Assembly: GCF_900142735.1 (NCBI RefSeq)
Contig: NZ_FRBY01000002.1
Location: forward strand, 930,001-994,000
Source: Flavobacterium saccharophilum
GTDB lineage: Bacteria > Bacteroidota > Bacteroidia > Flavobacteriales > Flavobacteriaceae
Direction of reading: 5' to 3'
DNA: 64,000 nt
Position 1 is the stretch's first letter. Each line of letters opens with the position of its first letter. The notes beneath the pieces were generated by a model that had not been told where the DNA came from, made no database searches, and saw only the letters and a program-made list of their open reading frames with translations. A program made the translations under genes and the position numbers. Positions 9,950 to 18,382 of the stretch are shown one piece after another.

Positions 9950-10070
9950 AATTTGGTCAGAATATTAAATAGTATTAAAGCAGTTCTAAAATAGCTTATT
10001 TTGTAATAAAAATGCAAGCTTTTAATGAATAAGATTTTGATATCAAATTTGGTTCTATCCGATTATAAAT

Positions 10071-10159
10071 ATAGCCCGCGGTTTCAACCGTGGGAAACGG
10101 ATTGTGATAATGTCTTTTGGTAAATATATTGCGCTCCCACGGTTGAAACTATGGGCTAT
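10071..10159. repeat. REP-like pair in inverted orientation
   Basis: Two ~28-nt units face each other, at 10071-10098 and 10131-10159. They share ATAGCCC, three variable bases, then GTTTCAACCGTGGGA. Each unit alone folds as a hairpin (CCCGCGGTT / AACCGTGGG with a 2-nt loop and one G.T pair), and the pair can also form one longer stem across a 32-nt spacer. Length, spacing and G+C-rich stems in an A+T-rich gap fit a REP doublet. Confidence 0.8.
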
Positions 10160-10265
10160 GATTTAATAGCAGTTCTACAATTTCGGCTTTTTAATAAACT
10201 ATACTCCAAGTAAATCTGTTAAGATTTGGAACAATGGCATTAACAAAACTCAATTCAAAATTGAT

Positions 10266-10273
10266 TACTTTTG
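10266..10273 (+). promoter_or_regulatory. -7 box TACTTTTG of uvrA
   Basis: It matches TAnnTTTG 18 bases upstream of the ATG at 10291. It falls inside the only in-frame upstream extension, which argues for the downstream start. No TTG lies at the usual -33 distance. Confidence 0.5.
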
Positions 10274-10290
10274 TAAAAATTGACTTTTTT

Positions 10291-13086
10291 ATGCAAATTG
10301 ATCTTTCAACACTCGACCCAAAACATAATATTATCATTAAAGGAGCGCAGGTACACAATCTAAAAAATGTAGATGTCGCTATTCCCCGAAATAAACTTGT
10401 TGTCATCACTGGCCTTTCAGGATCAGGGAAATCAAGTTTGGCTTTTGATACTTTGTATGCCGAAGGACAACGTCGTTATGTTGAAAGTTTGTCATCGTAT
10501 GCACGTCAGTTTCTTGGTCGTTTAGACAAACCAAAAGTGGAATACATTAAAGGTATTGCTCCTGCCATTGCAATTGAGCAAAAAGTTAACACTACCAATG
10601 CCCGTTCGACGGTTGGTACTTCAACAGAAATCTATGATTATGTAAAACTTTTATTCGCCAGAATTGGTCGTACTTACTCGCCAATTTCCGGACAAGAAGT
10701 CAAAAAAAATACGGTTACCGATGTTGTTTCTGATGTAAAAACATTAGAAATAGACAGTAAATGGCTTTTACTTTCTCCTATTCATCTGGAAGAAGGAAGA
10801 CAGCTCGAAGACAAACTAAAAGTGCTTTTACAACAAGGTTTTGCCCGTATTTTAGTTGACAACGAAATGGTTCGTTTAGATGAATTTACACCCACAGAAA
10901 TTCATAAATTAGATAATAAAGACATCCTTCTGATTATTGACAGAATTGTTATTAAAGACGAAGAAGAATTCTACAATCGTTTAGCTGATGCCGTGCAAAC
11001 TGCTTTTTTTGAAGGAAAAGGCATTTGTTATCTTCAAGAATTGAATTCCGATAAAAGATTTACCTATTCAAATAATTTTGAATTGGACGGAATTACTTTC
11101 TTAGAACCAAATGTTCACTTATTCAGTTTCAATAACCCCTATGGTGCATGCCCGGTTTGTGAAGGTTATGGAAATATCATTGGTATTGATGCTGATTTGG
11201 TAGTTCCAAATACTTCTTTATCTGTTTTTGAAAGCGCCATTTATCCATGGAGAGGTGATAGCATGAGCTGGTACAAAGACGAATTAGTGAAACATGCTTA
11301 CAAATTTGATTTTCCTATTCATAAACCTTATTTCCAATTAACAGAAGATCAAAAAGATTTGATTTGGAAAGGAAATCAATATTTTCAAGGGCTAAATGAT
11401 TTCTTTAAAGAATTAGAAGAAAAAAATTATAAGATTCAGAACCGTGTAATGCTATCTCGCTATCGCGGAAAAACAAAATGCCACGCTTGTCGCGGAAAAC
11501 GTTTACGTGAAGAAGCTTCTTATGTGAAAATTGGCAGTAAAACAGTTTCAGATTTAGTCGATCTTCCAATCAAACATTTGGTTACGTTTTTCAAAAATCT
11601 TGAATTAAACAAATATGAACAACAAATTGCTAAACGTTTGATGGTTGAAATCAACAATCGTTTATCATTTTTGACAGAAGTTGGTTTAGATTATCTAACA
11701 TTAAACAGAAACTCATCAACCCTTTCAGGAGGAGAATCGCAGCGTATTAATTTGGCCACTTCACTCGGAAGCAGTCTGGTTGGTTCAATGTACATTTTAG
11801 ATGAACCAAGTATTGGTCTACATCCAAAAGATTCTGAACGATTGATTAAAGTTTTGCTTTCGCTTCGTGATTTAGGAAATACTGTTATTGTGGTTGAACA
11901 CGACGAAGATATCATGAAAGCTGCCGATATGATTATAGATATTGGTCCTGAAGCAGGAACTTTTGGAGGAAATTTAGTAGCTCAGGGAACTTATGATGAG
12001 ATTTTAAAATCAGAATCTCTTACAGCTAAATATTTAAATGGAGATTTGGAAATTTCAGTTCCTAAGAAAAGACGAAAATTCAAAAATCATATTGATATTA
12101 TAGGTGCGAGAGAAAACAACCTAAAAAATATTGATGTAACGTTTCCTTTAGACGTTTTAACAGTTGTCACGGGAGTTTCAGGAAGTGGGAAAAGTACCTT
12201 AATAAAGAAAATTTTATTTCCTGCTATGCAGAAAAAACTAGAAAATGCCGCTGAAAAAGCGGGTCAGTTTACAGAAATAAAAGGTTCATTTTCTCAAATA
12301 AAGCACATTGAATATGTAGATCAAAATCCGATTGGAAGAAGCTCACGATCAAATCCGGTAACTTATATTAAAGCTTACGATGATATTCGTGATTTGTATG
12401 CCAAAGAAAAATTATCTAAAATAAGAGGTTATCAGGCAAAACATTTTTCTTTTAATGTTGATGGAGGTCGCTGCGAAACTTGTAAAGGAGAAGGCTCCAT
12501 AAACGTCGAAATGGTCTTCATGGCTGATGTTTCTTTACCATGTGAAACTTGTGGCGGAAAACGTTTCAAAAAAGAAATCTTAGAAATTAATTTTGACGAG
12601 AAAAATATCAACGATATTCTAACCATGACTATTGATGATGCTATAGCATTTTTTGAGAAAAATAAACAAACTAAAATAACACAGAAATTACAACCTTTAC
12701 AAGATGTTGGTTTAGGTTATGTCCAGTTAGGGCAATCCTCTTCAACATTATCAGGCGGTGAAGCACAACGTATTAAACTGGCTTCTTTTCTTGTAAAAGG
12801 AGCAACTAAAGACAAAGCCCTATTTGTATTTGATGAGCCAACAACCGGTTTGCATTTTCATGACATAAAAAAACTTCTAAAGTCATTTGATGCCCTGATC
12901 GAAAAAGGGCATTCGATAATTGTAATCGAACATAATCTTGATTTAATAAAATGTGCGGACTGGATTATAGATCTGGGCCCGGAAGGCGGAGAAAACGGAG
13001 GGCACTTATTAGCAGTTGGAACACCTGAAGATATTGTAAAAGTGAAAGATTCAGTGACAGGAGTTTATTTAAAAGACAAACTATAA
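10291..13086 (+). CDS. uvrA: Excinuclease ABC subunit A
   Basis: 931 residues, close to the usual 940. UvrA finds bulky DNA lesions with UvrB in nucleotide excision repair. Two ABC ATPase modules are visible: Walker A GLSGSGKSSLAF near the N-terminus and GVSGSGKSTL in the second half. Signatures are LSGGESQRINLA and LSGGEAQRIKLA, and Walker B stretches are YILDEPSIGLH and FVFDEPTTGLH. Zinc-finger cysteines occur as CPVC...CHAC in the first half and CETC...CETC in the second. I chose ATG 10291 (MQIDLSTLDP) over an upstream in-frame ATG at 10234, because a promoter-like box lies between them and the extra 19 residues do not fit the family. It is monocistronic, with a strong terminator after it. 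Confidence 0.97.
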   Translation: MQIDLSTLDPKHNIIIKGAQVHNLKNVDVAIPRNKLVVITGLSGSGKSSLAFDTLYAEGQRRYVESLSSYARQFLGRLDKPKVEYIKGIAPAIAIEQKVNTTNARSTVGTSTEIYDYVKLLFARIGRTYSPISGQEVKKNTVTDVVSDVKTLEIDSKWLLLSPIHLEEGRQLEDKLKVLLQQGFARILVDNEMVRLDEFTPTEIHKLDNKDILLIIDRIVIKDEEEFYNRLADAVQTAFFEGKGICYLQELNSDKRFTYSNNFELDGITFLEPNVHLFSFNNPYGACPVCEGYGNIIGIDADLVVPNTSLSVFESAIYPWRGDSMSWYKDELVKHAYKFDFPIHKPYFQLTEDQKDLIWKGNQYFQGLNDFFKELEEKNYKIQNRVMLSRYRGKTKCHACRGKRLREEASYVKIGSKTVSDLVDLPIKHLVTFFKNLELNKYEQQIAKRLMVEINNRLSFLTEVGLDYLTLNRNSSTLSGGESQRINLATSLGSSLVGSMYILDEPSIGLHPKDSERLIKVLLSLRDLGNTVIVVEHDEDIMKAADMIIDIGPEAGTFGGNLVAQGTYDEILKSESLTAKYLNGDLEISVPKKRRKFKNHIDIIGARENNLKNIDVTFPLDVLTVVTGVSGSGKSTLIKKILFPAMQKKLENAAEKAGQFTEIKGSFSQIKHIEYVDQNPIGRSSRSNPVTYIKAYDDIRDLYAKEKLSKIRGYQAKHFSFNVDGGRCETCKGEGSINVEMVFMADVSLPCETCGGKRFKKEILEINFDEKNINDILTMTIDDAIAFFEKNKQTKITQKLQPLQDVGLGYVQLGQSSSTLSGGEAQRIKLASFLVKGATKDKALFVFDEPTTGLHFHDIKKLLKSFDALIEKGHSIIVIEHNLDLIKCADWIIDLGPEGGENGGHLLAVGTPEDIVKVKDSVTGVYLKDKL

Positions 13087-13107
13087 TTTATAAAAAATTC
13101 CAAATAA

Positions 13108-13157
13108 AAAAATTCCAAATTCCAATAGCGATTATCCTATTGGAATTTGGAATTTTT
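13108..13157. terminator. Bidirectional terminator between uvrA and the 13176 gene
   Basis: A perfect 21-bp stem (13108-13128 with 13137-13157) and an 8-nt loop, with A-runs at the left and T-runs at the right. It lies between two convergent genes. The stem core CCAAATTCCA/TGGAATTTGG recurs in the terminator at 36276-36315. Confidence 0.9.
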
Positions 13158-13175
13158 ACTTTGTGATTTAAATTG

Positions 13176-13475
13176 TTATGCCACCAAACATCTCTCCTCA
13201 AATGGAAAACCATCTTCATCGATAGCTACTAGTATTTTTTTCTCTTTTGATGCTTGTAAAGTAAGGTATAGCCATGCAAATGACCATAATCCTAAGGTTA
13301 GGCAAAAAATGGTAAAATTTAAACCATGATTAACAACCTTTCCTCCCTTAGAAAGAACCGCAAAAAGCATTTTATCATTTCTTTCTTCAAGCTTAAATCC
13401 TTTATGAACCTTATTTGATATCATTTTTGAAAATACTTGTAAACTTTGTTCCTGACTCAGTTGATTCTTTTTCAT
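13176..13475 (-). CDS. Small membrane protein of unknown function
   Basis: 99 residues, start ATG. The middle is hydrophobic (about 48-73, LNFTIFCLTLGLWSFAWLYL), compatible with one membrane helix. The N-terminal half is charged and the C-terminus is acidic. I do not recognise a family. It stands alone, convergent with uvrA and sharing its terminator, and is followed upstream by a 245-bp A+T-rich gap. Coding is supported by the matching hydrophobic segment and normal composition; function is unknown. Confidence 0.7.
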   Translation of the reverse strand: MKKNQLSQEQSLQVFSKMISNKVHKGFKLEERNDKMLFAVLSKGGKVVNHGLNFTIFCLTLGLWSFAWLYLTLQASKEKKILVAIDEDGFPFEERCLVA

Positions 13476-13720
13476 AACCCTCCTTTTTTAAAATTAATCT
13501 AAATACTTCTTTTTAACTTTAACAATTTTAGTAGGTATTCAATTCAGATAAAAACTTCATACTCCAATTTTTATTGCATTTAATTAGATATTCTGTCCCT
13601 AATCAAATAATGCATTGCTAAAAATTCAATATAAAATTAATTTTTATAGATTAAATAACAAAACGAATAACTGTTAAATTTCAAATGTTAACATCACGAT
13701 ATTAATAAATTACCTTTTTC

Positions 13721-15373
13721 TTAATCCTTCTTTTTAAAGTTGAAAGCAGGAGCTTCATAATCTGATTTTAAATAATTTTCAGGAATAGTTGTAGTATTTC
13801 CGTCACGTAGCGCGCTATAATGAGGCGACATAATTTCTATTCCGGCAGCATTAAAAGAGTCCTGAATGTTCTGATGTAATGACGAATAAATCCTTGGCTG
13901 TTTCGTAGGTTCTTTCGTATAAACATTTATTTGATAGGACACATAAAAATCATCAAGGCTTGTTTGTAGGACAAAAGGCTCTGGAGTTTTCAAAGTCATC
14001 TCTGTCTTTAAAGCAGCATCAATTAGTGCTTTATGTATATCCTTCCATGGCACATCGTAACCAATAGTAACCGTTGTGTGAATTAGCAATCCATTCGTTG
14101 CCTGTTTTGTATTGGCTGAAAAGTTAGTTGATGTACTAGATAAAACTGTTGCATTCGGAATCGTAATATCCTCAAACTTAGGCGTTCTGATACGCGTAAC
14201 CAGTGCCGTTTTTTCGATTACTTCTCCACTTACATCACCAATCTTTATAAAATCACCAATTTTAAACGGACGCATATACGTAATGACCAGACCTGCAACC
14301 ATATTGGCAATGGCATTCGAAGAGCCTAAAGAAAATAAAACACCAACAAATACGGAAACACCTTTAAAAATAGGAGAATCAGAACCTGGTAAATAGGGAA
14401 AAATAATAACCAGCATAAAAGCATACATTAATAATCTAATGATATTAAATGTTGGCATAGCCCAATCATTATAAAATCCGTCAATTTTTATGTTTTCCTT
14501 TTTAATCTCATCAAAGAAGAATTTGATAATTTTTATACTATATCTAAAAATGACAATAATAACAATAATCGTAATCAGACTTGGTAAAAAGTGTACAAAG
14601 CCCATTATAGCCAATTTTGCAGGAGTCAATATCCAACGTAACAAAGTTGTAGTATAGGCCTCCGTCGCTGGAAATATGCTAAATAAAACTGGTAATGAAA
14701 GGTAAACAATAAAAATCAGGGTAATAATCTTAATAGCTCCAAATAAACGCATCAATACAAACTGCTGTTTGTGAGGTGATAAAATATTGATGTTATTATA
14801 ATTGAATCCCTTAAAATATCTATCGCTCTTTTTTAAGATTCGATATTTTATCCAATTAAAAATTTTACCAACAAAATACAAAACCAAACCAATTATTAAA
14901 ATCAGTAAAACCGTGTAACCGAGGCGTTTCGGAAGTTGAGAATAATTTTCATTTTGATAAACAACCGCATTCTTTATTAAAGTTAAATTGCGTTTTGCAA
15001 TAAAAGCAGGAGTTTCATTTTCGACCTTTCCATCAATATCCAGAACAGACATAATTATAAAATCACCTTTATAAGTGATATCCTGAGAAATATCTGAAGG
15101 AACAACAACAATAGAATCGCTTTCAAAAAAAGAATCATGATAGAGTTTCCTAATTTTTTCAGTAATAGCATTTGCTCTATTTTCTGCAGAAAAAGAACCT
15201 ACCTTATTATAAACGTAAAAAAGCGTGTCTTTAAAAGGAACTATTGGATATCCTTTTAACTTTGGATCTGGAATAGTGGTTTGTCCAGTTTTTAAAGTGT
15301 CTTTTTGAGCGAAGACTACTGGAGAAAATAAAACAACAAACAATAGTAAAAAACAAAGTAATTTCTTTTTCAT
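13721..15373 (-). CDS. MscS-family mechanosensitive ion channel
   Basis: 550 residues. A Sec signal (ending FSPVVFAQ) leads to a periplasmic region of about 130 residues. Several membrane helices then follow (about 150-170, 210-230, 250-280, 305-330 and 340-375). The MscS core is clear: GVSVFVGVLFSLGSSNAIAN with the Gly/Ala-rich pore helix, then GLVITYMRPFKIGDFIKIGD and ITIPNATVLSSTSTNFS. Channels of this kind release solutes on hypo-osmotic shock. The extra periplasmic domain makes it longer than E. coli MscS. A -7-like box lies at 15408-15415. It is transcribed alone. Confidence 0.93.
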   Translation of the reverse strand: MKKKLLCFLLLFVVLFSPVVFAQKDTLKTGQTTIPDPKLKGYPIVPFKDTLFYVYNKVGSFSAENRANAITEKIRKLYHDSFFESDSIVVVPSDISQDITYKGDFIIMSVLDIDGKVENETPAFIAKRNLTLIKNAVVYQNENYSQLPKRLGYTVLLILIIGLVLYFVGKIFNWIKYRILKKSDRYFKGFNYNNINILSPHKQQFVLMRLFGAIKIITLIFIVYLSLPVLFSIFPATEAYTTTLLRWILTPAKLAIMGFVHFLPSLITIIVIIVIFRYSIKIIKFFFDEIKKENIKIDGFYNDWAMPTFNIIRLLMYAFMLVIIFPYLPGSDSPIFKGVSVFVGVLFSLGSSNAIANMVAGLVITYMRPFKIGDFIKIGDVSGEVIEKTALVTRIRTPKFEDITIPNATVLSSTSTNFSANTKQATNGLLIHTTVTIGYDVPWKDIHKALIDAALKTEMTLKTPEPFVLQTSLDDFYVSYQINVYTKEPTKQPRIYSSLHQNIQDSFNAAGIEIMSPHYSALRDGNTTTIPENYLKSDYEAPAFNFKKKD

Positions 15374-15407
15374 AAAATGCCAGAAATAAATTGATTATCC
15401 TTTCTAA

Positions 15408-15415
15408 CAAATATA
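15408..15415 (-). promoter_or_regulatory. -7-like box of the MscS gene
   Basis: TATATTTG on the minus strand, 35 bases before the ATG. No TTG at -33 spacing. Confidence 0.35.
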
Positions 15416-15469
15416 AAAACAAAATAGCTTCGAAATTTAATTACATCCTACTTTCTAAATAAAATCGTA

Positions 15470-16939
15470 CTAAATTCTAATTTTTGCTTTTTTCAATAAA
15501 TTATTAAGCACCTCATTAATATCGGGAGAGATATTAAATTTATAATTTAGATAAACATATACAATTGTAACCAAAATAGATTTTAATGCAATTCCAACTA
15601 AAGGATAAACTGGAAATTCCCAAAAGTAAAAGATCAAAAACAGAAGCGTCGTTATTGCAAGAGAATATAAGTTTTGTTTTGTAAAAGGATATAAATCAAG
15701 TTTTTTTACCACAAAAAGTAATTTAGCCAAACTATAACAGGTTATAGACAATAACGTAGCAAATGCAGAACCCATAATACCAAAAATTGGTATAAAAATT
15801 ACATTTAAAACAAAAGTTAAAACAACCAGTCCTAATCCTAAAAACAATACGGTGCGGTAATATTTTGTATTAAAAATAATAGCATTATTATTCCCTAAAA
15901 TCAGATCAAAATATTTTGATAAGCCAATCATAAAAACTACAGGAATACCTCCTCTATAGTCTTCAGGAACAATCTCATACAATTGATTGATATTTACAAA
16001 TATACACAGCATTACAAAACCGCCCACGATTTGAAGGTTTATAGACGTTTTTTTATACAAACTATTAAGTTCGTCATGTTTATTTTCGTGCATTAATTTA
16101 GCTGTGATCGGATACACAATTTGATGCATTGCACGACTAGGAACCGAAATAACCAAGGCAATATAGGTCGCAACCGAATAATAGGCAATATTTTCGATTT
16201 CCATATATTGATTCAATATCAATTTATCACCATCTAAAAGCAAATTAGCCACACTTCCTGATAAGATAATATAAAAAGTATATTCCATGACACTTTTTAC
16301 ATTAGCAGGTATTGCTATTTGAAAATTAGGCTTTTTAATATAGAAAGCATAAAACATTGTAATCAAAAATGCTACAAAATAAATCGCCGCAGTAAAGTAA
16401 ACAAACTGGATTAAAGTCATCCACTTAAAATACAAACCGATTAATGCAACAGTAGATACTAAGCGTAAACCAACCTCCTTTATAAAATTCCCAAAAACAG
16501 AATGCATATGAACTCTCGCCCACGCATAAAAGATTTCAAAGTAAGCCATGCATAGTCCAACAAATGGAATTAAAAGCATAAACTCTCTAACTACGGGATT
16601 TTCCTTAGAAACAAAAGCAGTAATATCATCAAAGAAAAAAATACCGATTATACCTAACGGAATACACATTAAGATTGGAAATAATGCAGTAAAAGACAAA
16701 AACTGCTCTCTCTCTTCTTCGGTTTTATACTGTGAATAAAACTTGACGAGGGTATTTTGCATTCCAATGGCAAACAATGGCATGATCACATTTGCGGCAG
16801 ACAATATATAATTAGTAAGGGCATAATAGGTTGCTCCTAAATAAATTGGGTACAAATAAAGTGTATTAATAGCTCCAATTCCGAAGCCTATATAAGTAAT
16901 AATTGTATTTTTGAAAGACTGATTTAAAACAATACCCAT
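15470..16939 (-). CDS. Oligosaccharide flippase (Wzx/MATE-like)
   Basis: 489 residues with about 12-14 hydrophobic segments throughout and little soluble sequence. The layout and motifs such as FGIGAINTLYLYPIYLG at the N-terminus and DGDKLILNQYM in the centre fit the polysaccharide-biosynthesis (PST) exporter family, which flips lipid-linked glycans across the inner membrane. It is the last gene of a cluster with a glycosyltransferase (46 bp upstream) and a YfhO protein, so a role in making a surface glycan is likely. The glycan is unknown. Confidence 0.88.
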   Translation of the reverse strand: MGIVLNQSFKNTIITYIGFGIGAINTLYLYPIYLGATYYALTNYILSAANVIMPLFAIGMQNTLVKFYSQYKTEEEREQFLSFTALFPILMCIPLGIIGIFFFDDITAFVSKENPVVREFMLLIPFVGLCMAYFEIFYAWARVHMHSVFGNFIKEVGLRLVSTVALIGLYFKWMTLIQFVYFTAAIYFVAFLITMFYAFYIKKPNFQIAIPANVKSVMEYTFYIILSGSVANLLLDGDKLILNQYMEIENIAYYSVATYIALVISVPSRAMHQIVYPITAKLMHENKHDELNSLYKKTSINLQIVGGFVMLCIFVNINQLYEIVPEDYRGGIPVVFMIGLSKYFDLILGNNNAIIFNTKYYRTVLFLGLGLVVLTFVLNVIFIPIFGIMGSAFATLLSITCYSLAKLLFVVKKLDLYPFTKQNLYSLAITTLLFLIFYFWEFPVYPLVGIALKSILVTIVYVYLNYKFNISPDINEVLNNLLKKAKIRI

Positions 16940-16985
16940 GTTTTGATTGCTGAATTTAGATTTTAGATTTTAGATTATTGTAATC

Positions 16986-18275
16986 TTATGATTCATTAAT
17001 CAATTGTGCCAATTGCCTGGTAAGGTTTTTTCTTGAATATTGCTGTAAACCAACTCCATTGGCCTGTAATTTCCCTTCCAAAAATTGATTATAAAAGTCC
17101 AAAATTACACTTTTTAACTTCGCTTTTTCAGAATAATCAAAAAATACTCCTGTATTGGTTTCTTTTATAATATCTGCAAAATCAGAACCTTGTGGACCAA
17201 TAGCGATTATTGGGCGGTTCGATACCATATATTCAAACAGTTTACCCGGAATAATACTTTTAGTGTCTTCCGAATTAATTTCGATTAGAAGTAAAACCTG
17301 GGATTTCTTTTGATGTGCAATTGCTTCATGATGCGAAACATAACCCAGAAGATTTAAATAAGAATTCAAATCAAACTCCTGAATCGAATCAAGAACTTCC
17401 TGACTTACTGCTCCAATCAATTTGATTTCTAAATCCGATTTAAAATCAGGGATTTCCTTTAGCAACTCTACCAGACATTCCCATAAAAACTTTGGATTTC
17501 TGTCTGATAAAAAAGATCCGATATGAGCTAAAGTAAATTTAGCATCTAAAGTCTGTTTTTCTACATTTTCAATATCGTAACCGTTTGTAATAACCGAAAT
17601 TGGCTTACTGGTAATAGCCTGAAATTCGGCTTTAGTCGTTTTACTGGTTACAATGATTGTGTCAGCACTATTTAATACTTTATGCTCTAAACTTTTATGT
17701 TTTTTAGCAGCATAATTAGACAAACGTAATGCTTTGTGGTATCCTATTGTGGTCCAGGGATCACGGAAATCCGCAAACCATTTTACGTTTAATTTTTCTT
17801 GTAACTCCAGTCCAATCAAATGTAAACTATGTGGTGGTCCAGATGTTACGATTGTGTCTATATTATTTTCTTTAATGTATTTCTCCAGGTACGAAACTGA
17901 AGGTTTCACCCAAAATACACGAGCATCCGGAATAAAAAGATTACCACGAACCCAAAGAAAAGTTTTATCTAAAAAGGTTTGTTTTTTTTGATGTGGAAAA
18001 ATTCCGGAACTGATTTTCTTTGTTTTCTTTTTTGAAAAAATAGCAGCTAATTGATATGGCTCCCAGATTTTATTCTTAAGAACAATCACCTTATCAGATA
18101 TTTCATTAACCAAACCTTCATCAATAATTGGATAGGTTGGATTCTCAGGAACATAAACAATTGGCTGAACATTAAAATCAGGTAAATACTTAACAAATTT
18201 CAACCAACGCTGCACACCAGGACCTCCAGCTGGTGGAAAATAATAAGTAATAATTAAAAGTTTTTTTTGTTCCAT
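16986..18275 (-). CDS. GT4-like glycosyltransferase
   Basis: 429 residues. The N-terminal half starts LLIITYYFPPAGGPGVQRW, a hallmark of GT-B glycosyltransferases. The C-terminal half has LAHIGSFLSDRNP, KLIGAV and the nucleotide-sugar motif region SIIPGKLFEYMVSNRPIIAI. It should add a sugar from a nucleotide donor to a glycan acceptor at the inner membrane. I chose ATG 18275; the alternative is a GTG 18 bases upstream that lies in repeat-derived sequence. It is between flippase and YfhO genes in the same orientation. Confidence 0.9.
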   Translation of the reverse strand: MEQKKLLIITYYFPPAGGPGVQRWLKFVKYLPDFNVQPIVYVPENPTYPIIDEGLVNEISDKVIVLKNKIWEPYQLAAIFSKKKTKKISSGIFPHQKKQTFLDKTFLWVRGNLFIPDARVFWVKPSVSYLEKYIKENNIDTIVTSGPPHSLHLIGLELQEKLNVKWFADFRDPWTTIGYHKALRLSNYAAKKHKSLEHKVLNSADTIIVTSKTTKAEFQAITSKPISVITNGYDIENVEKQTLDAKFTLAHIGSFLSDRNPKFLWECLVELLKEIPDFKSDLEIKLIGAVSQEVLDSIQEFDLNSYLNLLGYVSHHEAIAHQKKSQVLLLIEINSEDTKSIIPGKLFEYMVSNRPIIAIGPQGSDFADIIKETNTGVFFDYSEKAKLKSVILDFYNQFLEGKLQANGVGLQQYSRKNLTRQLAQLINES

Positions 18276-18285
18276 TAGATTGATT

Positions 18286-18382
18286 GGTTTCACAGAGACT
18301 CACAAAGTTCCTGCAAAGTTTCGCAAAGATTATTTAAATTTACTTTTGAGTATCTCCGTGATTTCTTTGTGAATCTTTGCGG
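18286..18382. repeat. Inverted pair of CAAAG-type degenerate repeats over a stop codon
   Basis: Two related stretches face each other: 18286-18329 (CACAGAGACTCACAAAG...) and, on the minus strand, 18382-18343 (CGCAAAGATTCACAAAG...). CGCAAAGATT at 18322-18331 pairs exactly with AATCTTTGCG at 18372-18381. The right unit forms the last ~12 codons and the stop of the YfhO gene. Confidence 0.75.

Larger units (their letters stand above)
9950..10290. other. Divergent intergenic region between sensor-regulator and uvrA
   Basis: About 340 bp without a gene. It holds a pair of REP-like hairpins (10071-10159) and a TAnnTTTG box for uvrA at 10266-10273. No clear promoter was found for the regulator gene on the minus strand. 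Confidence 0.7.

Noticed and set aside
10234..10290. 19-residue N-terminal extension of UvrA
   Set aside because: It contains a TACTTTTG box and does not fit the family start; ATG 10291 preferred.
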